This document shows positions 22,301 through 32,500 of a stretch of 64,000 nt of DNA, piece by piece. The notes under the pieces are model-generated. The model worked only from the letters and a program-made list of their open reading frames with translations, did no database searches and was not told the origin of the DNA. Numbering within the stretch: position 1 is the first letter of the stretch; the number at the start of each line of letters is the position of its first letter. Source of the stretch: Triplophysa rosa (taxonomy: Eukaryota; Chordata; Actinopteri; Cypriniformes; Nemacheilidae). The stretch covers positions 7,846,976 through 7,910,975 of the forward strand of contig NC_079910.1 in assembly GCF_024868665.1 (NCBI RefSeq), in the 5' to 3' direction. The translations under genes and the position numbers were made by a program.

Positions 22301-24240
22301 AGGTTCTGAGAGGTATGTTGAAAGGAAACCTAACTGGAACCCACACATGCAGAGCTGCATACGGAAGATATAAAAACAATAATACAATAATGTATGGAAG
22401 CCCGTTTCTGCCAGGGTTTTTATTAATTATGACTTAGACTCATCTCATTGTAGTAATTCAAAATAACTTTCTCAAAATAATAACTTGGTGGAAACGGGCA
22501 TCCATAATAATGCAATAGGTCTAATGTTTTATCAGAGAAAACACATTTGTTTAAATCAAGGATTTAAAGCCAAGGATGCCGTCATATGATGATCCCTTAT
22601 CACCATAATAAACACAGTACTGTATATACTTTTAGATAGACCAATAAAAACACGCATAAAATATAAAAGACAACTTGTTTTATATTTAGTGTTTACTTGC
22701 TTTATTTTATTGTTTAGTAGGCAAATTAAGAAAAGTTTTCTACAAATTTTTGAATATTATACAAACATTTTCAGTTGTAACATATTTGAATAGCGCTTTT
22801 TAAAAACATCATCCCAAAATGGATTTACAAAAAATAAACCAGCAAGCTAAAAGAGACCATGATGATAAAATAAAAAAATCTGTAAATCTTTTAGCGCCCC
22901 CTTGTGGCGCCAGTCTGCAAACCCTTGGCTAAACTAAAAAGAGCTTCTTACCATCTCATCTTTCCCTATAATACCTCTTACCATCATTATTCCTGAGAGG
23001 AATGCGACAGCTGATGCCACTCCAATCCTCTGGGCCTCAAACTCTGCAGCCTCTGGGCTACTGGAGTTCAGAGCAAGAGGGGTGGGGACCAGCTGCTCCA
23101 CCACAGTGCCAGTCATCAAACTCAAAACAGCAAAGGTACCTGCAAAAGTCAGATACAATTTAGCAGTAAACATATGTCTTTTACCAGGGATTTAAACCCT
23201 TGATCTTGCTGTGGTTAGTGCCCTGCTTTAAAGCTATAGAGTTACTGTTAAGCACTATTCATATGACAGATTCTTTGTGTAAATAGACATGCAAGCAATA
23301 TGCCAAATTAACAATTCAATTTTATCTTATAAAAGTAAAGGGAACACAAATTAATAATTGTATGTATGTAAATCAGGTTCTTAAATAGTCAACGTGCACT
23401 ATACGTGTTTTCATAATAGCTACTATAGGCTAAATGTGGTTTACCTGTAGAAACGTGGTGACCAGTGCCGAAGATCATATAAAGAACTACAGGAAAGAAG
23501 GATGTGTAAAGGCCATAGACAGGAGCTACTGATGTCAACAGAGCAAAGGCCATTCCTAACAAGCACAAATCAGAATACAGTGAATTCGATGAATAGGATT
23601 TAGAGTTCTCTAAAGAACACTTACAGCAGAGTCCTTCACTTCGAGTAGGCCTATATTACTTAAAATAAATAAATTAAACAGCAAAATACAATCGGCGTGC
23701 AAAACGTGATTTTTTCTTGATTTGATTTATGTATGTTATGCATGCTTATATTTTAGAATAAGCGTTGTATATTTCAAATTGTTAAAAAGTGCACCAAATA
23801 CAAACGTCGATATGCGCACATTATACGCACAAGTTTTTTACGCGCAAGGTTGTTGTACCGTACATGTTTATACTTAAAATTGAACTACACAACTACAAGC
23901 AGCTCTGCCATAGTCGTCACTCGACACACACGAGTCCATCGTAACGCAAACATCTTAAAACTTGAAGTGATATTTTACCTTGGGGAATGTGCACTATTCC
24001 AACAGTCAGTCCCGCCACAATATCTCCTAAAATCCATTTTCGGAGCTTGTATTTTGGGAGCCAGTTGCAAACAGGCACTCTTTTCTTGAGCAGGTGAGCG
24101 CAGTCCACCTGAGAGCAGCTGCATCTCTGCGCAAGTCTGTGGTGGAGCCGCTCTCTGCCCCTCTGCTCTTCTGTGCCATACGCCTGTCTGAAGCGATCCT
24201 CTGTGTAGATATTTCTGTACACAGCCACCGACGCGCTCAT
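16388..24240 (-). CDS. slc26a10: SLC26 family anion transporter, member A10, 17 coding exons
   Basis: Family role: dimeric plasma-membrane anion exchangers or channels; the substrate of A10 is not established. Exons in coding order: 24240-23979, 23555-23445, 23139-22982, 22354-22190, 21173-21021, 20896-20814, 20027-19880, 19804-19691, 19071-18994, 18598-18503, 18418-18312, 17842-17773, 17576-17397, 16971-16917, 16802-16714, 16644-16590, 16500-16388 (TGA). They join in phase into 678 residues. Visible parts: cytosolic N-terminus starting [10 protein letters not shown]; transport core from about residue 70 with '[20 protein letters not shown]'; the SLC26 signature near 95-130 ('GLYTSFFPV', '[15 protein letters not shown]'); a long hydrophobic core; STAS domain from about 516 with '[18 protein letters not shown]'. 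A10 is chosen over other members by '[20 protein letters not shown]' and by position between b4galnt1 and arhgef25. No broken exon was found. Confidence 0.92.
18672..18964 (-). repeat. Intronic 'TGTAAAA'-rich interspersed repeat
   Basis: This stretch is dense in words such as 'ctgtaaaatctgtaaaa', 'gtaaaattacag' and, at its right edge, 'ttttttttacagtg'. The left edge is 'tacagtattttctt', so the ends are roughly inverted copies of each other. The pattern matches a repeat type often seen in cyprinid introns. It lies in the intron between slc26a10 coding exons 9 and 10. Confidence 0.5.
19135..19641. mobile_element. TTAA-flanked MITE
   Basis: The left end reads TTAA then 'agagtacataac'; the right end is its mirror, 'gttatgtactct' then TTAA. 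The 507-bp element has no ORF and contains an internal duplication of 'gtctgatgtgattggtc'. TTAA target sites are typical of piggyBac-type elements. It lies in the slc26a10 intron between coding exons 8 and 9. Confidence 0.7.
20186..20312. repeat. Hairpin-forming inverted repeat, part of a worn DNA element
   Basis: The left arm 'taagggataatgtacaggca' plus 'gccggttgttatcgcagaaa' pairs with the right arm, whose reverse complement begins 'taagcgggataatgtacaag'. Arms are about 45 bases with a loop of about 37. Related AT-rich sequence continues to about 20690 ('gccgtgtaataag'). The words 'gttgttatcgc' and 'aataag' also occur in the MITE at 10590-10919. It lies in the slc26a10 intron between coding exons 6 and 7. 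Confidence 0.6.
21211..22069. mobile_element. MITE with 'GGGGCCTCATTTATCAAC' termini
   Basis: The left end, 'ggggcctcatttatcaacag' from 21213, is matched exactly by the reverse complement of 22046-22066 ('actgttgataaatgaggccc'). CTG flanks both ends and may be a 3-bp target duplication. The inside is AT-rich, with sub-terminal words such as 'gtgcgtac' on both sides, and has no transposase. It fills most of the slc26a10 intron between coding exons 4 and 5. Confidence 0.75.
23175..23245 (-). repeat. Possible tRNA-derived SINE fragment
   Basis: On -, the stretch contains 'gcactaaccacagcaagatc' followed by 'aagggtttaaatccc'. The last part resembles a worn RNA polymerase III B box. No intact cloverleaf or A box was recognised, so this is not called as a tRNA gene. 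It lies in the intron between slc26a10 coding exons 2 and 3. Confidence 0.35.
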
Positions 24241-24333
24241 TTCTATAGTCCAAAACTATAAACACTGTTTGTCGGAGAGAAAAGTTAGTAAACTTCAGAG
24301 TTAGACCCGTTCAAGTGCAATGCCCAGCCTCTC

Positions 24334-24340
24334 ATTTATA
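24334..24340 (-). promoter_or_regulatory. Candidate TATA box of slc26a10
   Basis: On -, 'actataaatgaga' lies 94 bases upstream of the slc26a10 start codon. A start site about 30 bases downstream would leave a 5' UTR of roughly 65 bases. This rests only on the motif and its spacing. A more distal start with a non-coding first exon is equally possible. Confidence 0.35.
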
Positions 24341-26632
24341 GTAGGAGTCACTGGAATTTGACATCAGGAACAATTGTATTTTCCTGTCAAGTGCCAGGAG
24401 CCAATTGAGCAGCAGTTTTTTTTCTTTGCAAAGTCAAATGTCCGCATCTAAAAACATCCTACGTTTTAATATGGGTTTCTCTCAGCATATAAATCTGGCA
24501 AGTCCTCTGGGTGCAAACAAACACATGAACATCCATACCTCATCTAACACATAGCACTCAGACACTCCTCCTCTTCAAAGACTCTTTCTTCATGGTTATA
24601 TGACATGAAGAGTCTGAGTATGGGAAGTGTACAATGTATAGCTCTGTGTGATATCTGCGTGAGGATCAGAGTGCTATTGTTTACAGGTTGCAGGTGAAAC
24701 TCAAACCATGACTATTACCGATTATTAGAGGATGTCATTTCCGAGAGGGGGTGGATGTCTGCCGACCTTTAGTGTCTTCGTGTGCTTTGTGGAACCAAAC
24801 CTGCATGGTGAAGTGTAATCATAGATGTTGTCTTTGCTCTGCTGATCAAACTTCAGCTTGTCTCTGGTGAGTGTGTATTGTCTGGCCACTAACAGATGCA
24901 CTACTAAAGACAAGGTTCATTCAAAAAAAAGAGAGAAGAAAATACTGTCATTATTAATTCACTCTCATATTGTTCCTAAACACATTCTTTATTTTAGCTC
25001 TGTGGAACATCATTTTTTTTTCAAAATGCATACCCTCTCTTTTCTATAGACCACTTAGCAAATTGTAAACAATGGTCCAGAAGCACTTCCGGTGTTAGTT
25101 TTTATATAAATATTTTAAATCTTACATACGTAGCCTACTTAAATCTTAAGGACATTTGTTTATCATTTTAAACCAGTTCTAAATATTCAGTTGGTTGTGT
25201 TTTGTTCCAACGTTTGTGTAGTGTAACAGGAAGTTCTTCGGTACCAGCATTATGTCATCCGGAGTGGTCTATATAACAAAAGTAAAAATTATTATTAAAA
25301 AGTATCATAAACACATAAGTGACTATATTGTATGAGCTATATATTATAAGGTTTCTAAAAAAACATGCAACAGCTCTGTGTGAGGAACACAATATTCATG
25401 CTCGTAAGCATGTCTTCATTCAGTGTTAAGAAATGTTTTCCATTGTTCGAAATGTAATTTACGTAGATGAAATTCATTGAAAGATGGGTGAGCCTCGGTT
25501 TTAGTGTAAACGTGATGGAGATCACTTCATCGCCTCCTTAGCCAACAAAACTATTGCCGTGTAGACCTCTAGACAATGTCACGGGGCCTGAGATTACAAT
25601 CTCCAAATCCAACCCGTGGAACAAAGAGTGATACAATATAAATGAATGATTTGTTTTGGTAATAGAACCGTGTTAGGTCGCATGAATGAACTTCTTCCTG
25701 ATTATGATATTTGTTGGTTCGTGCAAATCACCATGCACCTGTGCCAGGTCAGACTGGACAGATGTCACAGATCACATTTCAACTATTTTGGCCCTCACTT
25801 CAAACTGAGATTCTCATGTCATGTTGTTAAGAGACAGAAAAAGTTGAAAAAGAGTAAATGATATAATAGAATTACTTTATGATAAAAAATCATGATGTTT
25901 GGTGTACTTTGAAAAGAGAAGAAGTACTTTTTTTCTGATGTAGCAAATTTGCAGTTGTTTATAAATTCAGCATTAGCTCATCACTTCAAAAAGATGCTTT
26001 CTCTGGTTGAGGGTGACATGGCTTAAGTGCATGAACTTTATTACCAATTATCTTTTTTTTTCTTTCACAGACTGTTCCAACTTTTCTCTGTGTGGCTGTA
26101 TTGCTAAAAACAAGAGCCAATGGAGCTTCACAATGTCTTCGCTGGGTACATTTCAAAATGTTAAGTTTATTCATTTTTTTTATTGTGACACAAACAGTGC
26201 CTAAATACAGCGATGTTGTTTTGATCCCACTTTCCAAGAATCTCCGGGTCTCTGTATACGTTCTGATATTTTGAAGGTTTTGCCCAAGAATGCGGCTATT
26301 GTGTTCATTAGCTCAGGAGAATTTATGGACGTGCTGATGGCGTGTTGCGTCTGATGGCTGTTTAAACAAGATATTAATCAGTGGTTAAAGGAACAATGCA
26401 CTGAATGGCAGAGGATATGGAATGTTAACCCCCCTAAAACAAGATGAAGCGCAAGCAGTCCAAGAACGGGACAGATTACAATAAACTCAAACAAAGACAA
26501 TATAAACACAGTGTGAGATTCTAAATCACTTTGGCTGGAGCGTGAATCTGAATATCAGTCTGCGATGGACTGACAGGCTGTGAGTAGCTCATATAGCACA
26601 TATCCCCACTGTCTTACTATAATAATGCTTCC
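24341..26632. other. Intergenic stretch upstream of slc26a10, no gene seen
   Basis: AT-rich sequence 5' of slc26a10. Only short, unconvincing reading frames were found on either strand, none resembling a known protein and none with a credible exon structure. No tRNA, satellite or long repeat was recognised. Confidence 0.5.
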
Positions 26633-26820
26633 TTAAAGGGATAGTTAAACCCCAAATAAAAACTGTAACTACAGACTCTTTCGTCTGTGGAACACAAAAG
26701 ATATTTTGAGAAATGTCTCAGTGGTGTCCATACAATGGAAGTCAATAGAGTTCAGTGTTGTGTGGTTATCAACATTCTTCAAAATATCTTCTCATTTTGT
26801 TTTGAGTACCACTTTGTTTC
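26633..26820 (+). mobile_element. Copy of the TTAA 'AAAGGGATAGTT' short repeat
   Basis: Begins TTAA then 'agggatagttaaac' and contains the family words 'tctgtggaacacaaaagat', 'ccatacaatggaagtcaat' and 'cttcaaaatatctt'. The same words recur at 39513-39825, 45772-46039, 46579-46862 and 62039-62228. The right end is worn. It is a non-coding, very abundant repeat type in cypriniform fish. Confidence 0.65.
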
Positions 26821-27557
26821 TGTCAAACCCCCCTATGCTGGTTTGTACCGCACATAAAATACATTTTGTGTCATATGATAAGCACTTGCATAAAAATGTT
26901 TATGTTGTTTGGCTCCAAATCGCTCGGTGATGTAATTTCCCCAGTTGTATAAATTATAATTGCATTAGAACAATATCTTCTTAATCTCAGACATGCTGAG
27001 AGTGTTGTGGTTCGTAGATACTGTTTGCTTCACACCGATATTGTTTTGGCACTGTCAAGATAATTTTTTAATTCTATAGTTCCTCTTATTGTTTGTCATT
27101 TTAATGGGCCTCTTCAGTCGACCCACGCTGGTATGTCCTGCGTACTGACCTCGACAACGAGACGCGTGCTGAATCTCTCTTTCTGTCTCCATCCGACCAC
27201 CTCTCCCTTCCTGACCCATCACGAGTGCTTATTCTAAACGAAACTGCGAACTAACAAAGTTATTCATTTAGCAGCTATTTCTCTTTTTTGTGATTTTCAC
27301 ATGTGACCCAGTGTGTGAAAACCCTGCTATTTTTTGTGATCGACTGTTTTTCACAATCATCCTATATATTGTGAAGAACATTCTGTGAAAATATAACTTT
27401 TTAATATACCTTTGATATTGACTGGGAAAGGCCGTGTCAAAGATTTAAATCATAGTGAAATAATGGTTGAAATCAAACTTTGATGCTCATTGTCTCAGAA
27501 TTAGACTTTGAGACTTTAGCCTGGTTTTCACAGACTGGGTCACATATTCCAGGATTT

Positions 27558-28109
27558 TTAAAGGGGTCATATGACACGGCTAAAAATAATATTATTGTTT
27601 GTTTTAGATGTAATGCAATGTGTATACATGATTTAAGGTTAAAAACACTGTATTTTCCACATACCGTGCATGTTTGTATCTCCTCTTTGCCCCGCCTCTC
27701 TGAAACGTGCGGATTTTGAACAAAGCTCATCGCTCTGAAAAGAGAGGTGTGCTATGATTGGCCAGTTAACCAGTGCGTAGTGATTGGTCGAATACTGCAA
27801 GCATGTGACAGAAATGCAACGCCTCTTACCATATTTGGAACATCAGGTTCCAAAGTAATTGTACTGACAGGTACGCACCTTACTTGCGTATACATTTGGG
27901 CGGTCTTAGTCAAATCATACCACGAACTGATGTAGATTTGTGGGGGTGTGGTTACACGAGGCGTTTCAGGCAGGTCTGGGTGAGCATTCGCTTTTAGATA
28001 GAATGCATCTTTTTTTCCGACACTTTCATTTTACATGTCTAATACATGCATGGGCATCTTACACCAAAGACACAGAAAAACACGTATTCGCGCCATATGA
28101 CCCCTTTAA
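27558..28109 (+). mobile_element. TTAA-flanked 550-bp MITE, copy A
   Basis: The left end is TTAA then 'aggggtcatatgac'; the right end is 'catatgacccct' then TTAA, a clear terminal inverted repeat. The element is over 85% identical by eye, and in the same orientation, to 55984-56554. Shared inner words include 'tgattggccagttaaccagt' and 'ttggaacatcaggttccaaa'. Short ORFs inside are not conserved in frame between the copies, so it is non-coding. Confidence 0.8.
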
Positions 28110-30329
28110 GAATGTTTAGATTTTTTTTAAAGCATAATTATATAAAAAAAACAGAATTGAAACTAATATTTTTTGCACATCCGTACAACAGCGACAAGAT
28201 ATTTTTATATGAATGAGCGTGATAACAATAGCAGATGCTTTGGTCATTGATTGCTGACTCAGAAAAAGCAGCACAATAAAATGCTTACAGTTTAATTGCT
28301 TTGAACCATGGTAACTTGTCTTGTCACTGGGAAAAACAAGAGTGCGACCGGCGTCTGAACAACAGCAGGGAGAGGAAGGGGAGTGGAGGGGCATACACTA
28401 ACCTTTTGTTCCATAAGGACGATAAACCCTCCCACACCACACCTTGACCTCTAATCACACACTTATTAATATATATTTGATGTTATACATAACAGAAATG
28501 TTAAAAGATCCTGCAATTCCTGTCCTTAAAATCTATTAATGATGTGTTTGAGTCAAGCAGTCTATTGCGCTACGGAGAGTTTGTATTCTTGGCGATAGCA
28601 TTGTACCGCTCGAATGCTCTGTCAGAGAACAGCCTTGAACTGCATTGTTAAGTTTTCTTTGCATTGTGTGAACTCCTTCACTGTGTTCTCCACCCATGTG
28701 GCCCTCAGATTCTCTTTTCCCTCTTTATATGACCCCCGAGAGTCTCAGCAAAGACTGATAACATATTTGAAGTCTGGTGCCAGAGAGTGGTCTTGGGTGG
28801 ACCCAGGTCAGCTGTCTTTCTCCCACACACACTTAACTCGAGTGCAGTGATCTTTAAGGGCCCTTGGTGTTCAAGGATAGCTGACACGAGTGATTTCTAG
28901 ACCCATGTGTTTTCATTTGTTTATGATAAATGTAGTAAAAATGTCAAAACATCATGTTTTAGAGACATCATGCGATACAGTGGTTTAGGCATTGTTTAAG
29001 GATAATAGAACGGTAAGCTAGAGAATTGATTAGTTGCACAATTTTAATAAAAAGATCAGATCAGAGTGGGCTACTCGTGTGGTTAATGTCAAAAAAGAGG
29101 CTGTGATGGAGATACTTGAGGTACTTGACTTGTTCAGACTCATACATGGAGTCATTTGGGGTCATCTGTCATCATCCGAATTAAAGTTAAGGTGGAAGGG
29201 AAGATGACCTAGAAACTAACATATGAGTTTATCTCAGCTAAGAAAACAGAAAACTTTACAAACATTTTAGCTAGCAGTTGAAAAGTAAATAGACAAAATC
29301 TGAAACATCATAGATGAGTTACATTAATTCCCAAGTGTCACAATGCTTGTATTGCACAACTATGAAAGTGATGAACTCTTTCTTCTGAGAAAAAGCCTTG
29401 CACGATATTCAACGGGGCTCAATCACTGGCTAGGGGGCCTTGGTAGTCTCCCACCTTTCACCTTCATCCCTCTGTTTTCAGCATCAAAAGACAATCCTGG
29501 CTCTAGCTGAGTGGCCACCGGCCTTATTTCCCCCCACGTGTTCTCCTGCCATTCAGCCGGGTCCAGGCCCCGTCAGGGCTGAGCGTACCCATGGGATCCG
29601 ACCAACAGGACCGCTCATGGCCACTTCCTGGTCATTTAAGACCTGTGCTGCAGAATGGAGAGCCATTGTCCAGACTGTTATCTGATGGCCTGCGCCAAAA
29701 CACAGACAAAGCCAAGTGTCTGGAGACTCACCCCTTCCTCTTTCATGAGGTTATGGGGCTTTTTTAAGCAGGGAAAGGAATAGGTAAGATAAGGTGAATG
29801 AAATATAATCAATGAAAACAAGCAATGACAGTTGTAATTGAACATAAGAAAATTATTTTTAAAAAGAAACATAATTTATAATGATCAAGTGTGTCTGCAG
29901 AAGTGAAATGTTGATCATGACAGTGATTCACAAAAGTGTGTGAATAAATCCACTATGCAACTATACTATTCCCTGTTCATTTTTTTTTATTTTTTAATAT
30001 TATATATTATTATTATTATTATTATTTCATAATAATTTCATATAATTCTATAAATACAATTTGTATAAAGCTTTCCACCTTTTGTAGTGCCTCAATACTC
30101 CCTGCCTGTTGTTTGTCATTCCAGATTATTCCATTTTTTGTTCTAGTCTTTAAACTCTTTAATTGATAAATATTAATAATTAAAACTTAATTGTTGATAT
30201 TTCAAGTTAACCGTTATATTTCATTTCCCAAATGAACACTCTGTACTTGTAAAACATCCCCACAGGTACTGTATTTACAGACAGGATTTTTTTATGTTGA
30301 TCCCACAACCATAATAGAGAGAATTACTT
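28110..30329. other. Intergenic stretch, no gene seen
   Basis: No recognisable coding region. Bases 29430-29760 are more GC-rich and of higher complexity than the surroundings ('cagccgggtccaggccccgt', 'ccatgggatccgaccaacag') and could be a conserved non-coding element, but nothing in the sequence proves it. A short (att) tract lies at 30000-30026. Confidence 0.4.
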
Positions 30330-30590
30330 TAACAATTTTTTTCTGTTGAACACAAAAGAAGATATTTTGAAGAATGTAGGACAGCAAACAGTTCTGGGGC
30401 ACTTTTGACTTTCATTGTAATTTTTTCTACTATGGTAGTCAATGGGGCAACTAATTAGTTACAAGCATTTGTCCAAACATCTTTTTCTATTTTCAACCAA
30501 ACAAAGACATTTGTACAGATTTGGAACAACAGAGAGTGAGTAATTCATGATAGAATTTTCATTTTTGGGTGAATTATCTCTTTAAAGAAG
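30330..30590 (+). repeat. Worn copy of the 'AAAGGGATAGTT' short repeat
   Basis: Family words are visible: 'gaacacaaaagaagatattt', 'ctactatggtagtcaatggg' and, at the right end, 'atttttgggtgaattatctc' then TTAA. The left end is eroded. A second worn fragment of the same sub-type lies at 33140-33385. Confidence 0.6.
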
Positions 30591-30859
30591 GCTTGTGGGA
30601 CTTTGACGTGAGAGGCTTCAGAAAATGTTTTTTGCTGTGCATTGTGAGCTATTTGTTGCTGTTTGTGACTGAGACAGCCCATATAGTCTGACTCCCTCAA
30701 ATCATCTTGATTTGCAAAACAGACCTATAGAAGGTCATTTGGCAGACAAGATTAAAATACCGAGATGATTTCAACCTGTGCTTAAGACATTATCAAGAAA
30801 ACACCATTGCAAGACTGTCCTGTAGTGAGGATGGTAATAGAGGCCTTAATTTCTTGATT

Positions 30860-32500
30860 GTTTTATTTATTTATTTGACATAAATTTTAAAACGTAATAC
30901 AAACAAGCCCAAAAGACCAATTCATACACATTTTAAAACTGTCGAGGATAACATACATAAAAAAGCCAGAAGCCAGAGGCTTATTTCCCTTGTGGTCCTC
31001 TGTATTTAAAAATGGACTAACAAATCATAAAGGGAGTGAAATCAACATCAAAGATCAGCAACTCACATACTGTAGTAACTTCTAAAACCATAATTAAAAA
31101 GCCATTTTTTTACTTCTCTTCTATAAGTACTTTTTATCTGTTTTTACCATCAGGTAATTAATTCCAAGCGACAGAGCTAGTATATAGAAAAGAATTCTTC
31201 CTAAACTCTTGAACCTACAATATATGTATTATTGTTCCTTGCCCTTGTAGAATGCATGAACATCTCTCACAAAAACATAATAGGCAAACAAATACTTTGG
31301 AACATTTTTCTGTAATATTTTATACACCATCATCAACTTAAGAAAAGTTAGCCTTTTATCTACTTTTAAAAACCCAATATCCCTAAAGTGTTCATTGCTC
31401 AAATGCATTTGTGGATGGAAATTCAAAATAATCCTACACAATTTATTTTGACTGTAGAATACTTTTAACTCGTTTCGTAGAACCACCAAACCAAAATGTT
31501 GCAGCATAATCATAATGTGCTTGCACTAATGCACAGCTAACATTTTTAAGGTTTGTTCATCTAAGAAAGCTGCCTGTCCTGCTTAAAATTTAATTTGATT
31601 ACATATCTTTGAATGAACTACAACAGCCATGTTTTCTCCGGTCAATTTACTATCCAAAATACAACCCAAATACTTCACTTCTTGTTTAGAAGTAATAATT
31701 AAATCTCCAACCTTTACTTATAATTTAGAATGCTTTCTCAATTTAGCCACAGAACCCAATAAAATAGCTTCAGTTTTCTCCAAATGTAAAAACAGCTTAT
31801 TATGAACAAACCATTTGGATACTTCCATCATCTCTCTACTTAACTCAATTTTAACTTTTTCTTTTATCTCATCAGTAACAATTATTGCTGCATCATCAGC
31901 ATATAACATAAGGTGATTAGAGCAGGCCATTTTTAAATCATTAATGTACATTAAAAAAGTAAGGGTCCCAATACACTTCCTTGTGGTACTCCACATGAGA
32001 TGGGCAAGCAATCTGAAAACACCCCATTTAAATCCACCATTTGACACCTATTTGAAAGATAGGACTTATTCCATTGACATGCCTTAAAATCGAAACCTAT
32101 AGCTTTAACTTTTAAAGAAAAATATTATGGACAACATGTGTCAAAAGCCTTTTGCAGATCTAACAACACCATTCCACTTAATTTGCCTTTATCCAGTTCT
32201 TTCCTGATTGGTGTCTCAGTGGAGTGCATCTTCCTAAAACCAGACTGAAATTCTTACAAAATATTAAATTTTGAAATATAGTCTTCAATCTGATCAAATA
32301 TAATCTTTTCAAACACTTTAGATAAGGTAGACAAAATTGAAACAGGCCTATAATTGTTACATTCCAACCTACCTTTCTTAAACAGAGGGATAACTTTTAC
32401 TTGTTTTAATTCGTCAGAAACCTTTGCTTGGCTAACAGAAAGTTTTAAAATATGAGTAACCACAGGGGTTATAAAATTAGCTGAATCCTTAATAACTTGC
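30860..32500 (-). mobile_element. 5'-truncated non-LTR retrotransposon (reverse transcriptase remnant)
   Basis: Read on -, three disconnected frames follow the order of a LINE reverse transcriptase: 'VIPLFKKGRLECNNYRPVSI' (32463-32254), then 'LTFLMYINDLKMAC' and the catalytic 'LMLYADDAAIIV' (32047-31718), then a C-terminal part with 'LVVLRNELKVFYSQNKLCRI' (31513-31229). Frameshifts and stops separate them. No endonuclease part is present, so the copy is 5'-truncated, as is usual for LINEs. The 3' end lies near 30860-30890. Its sequence differs clearly from the L2-type LINE at 6853-10279, so it is a different clade, not assigned here. Confidence 0.75.
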
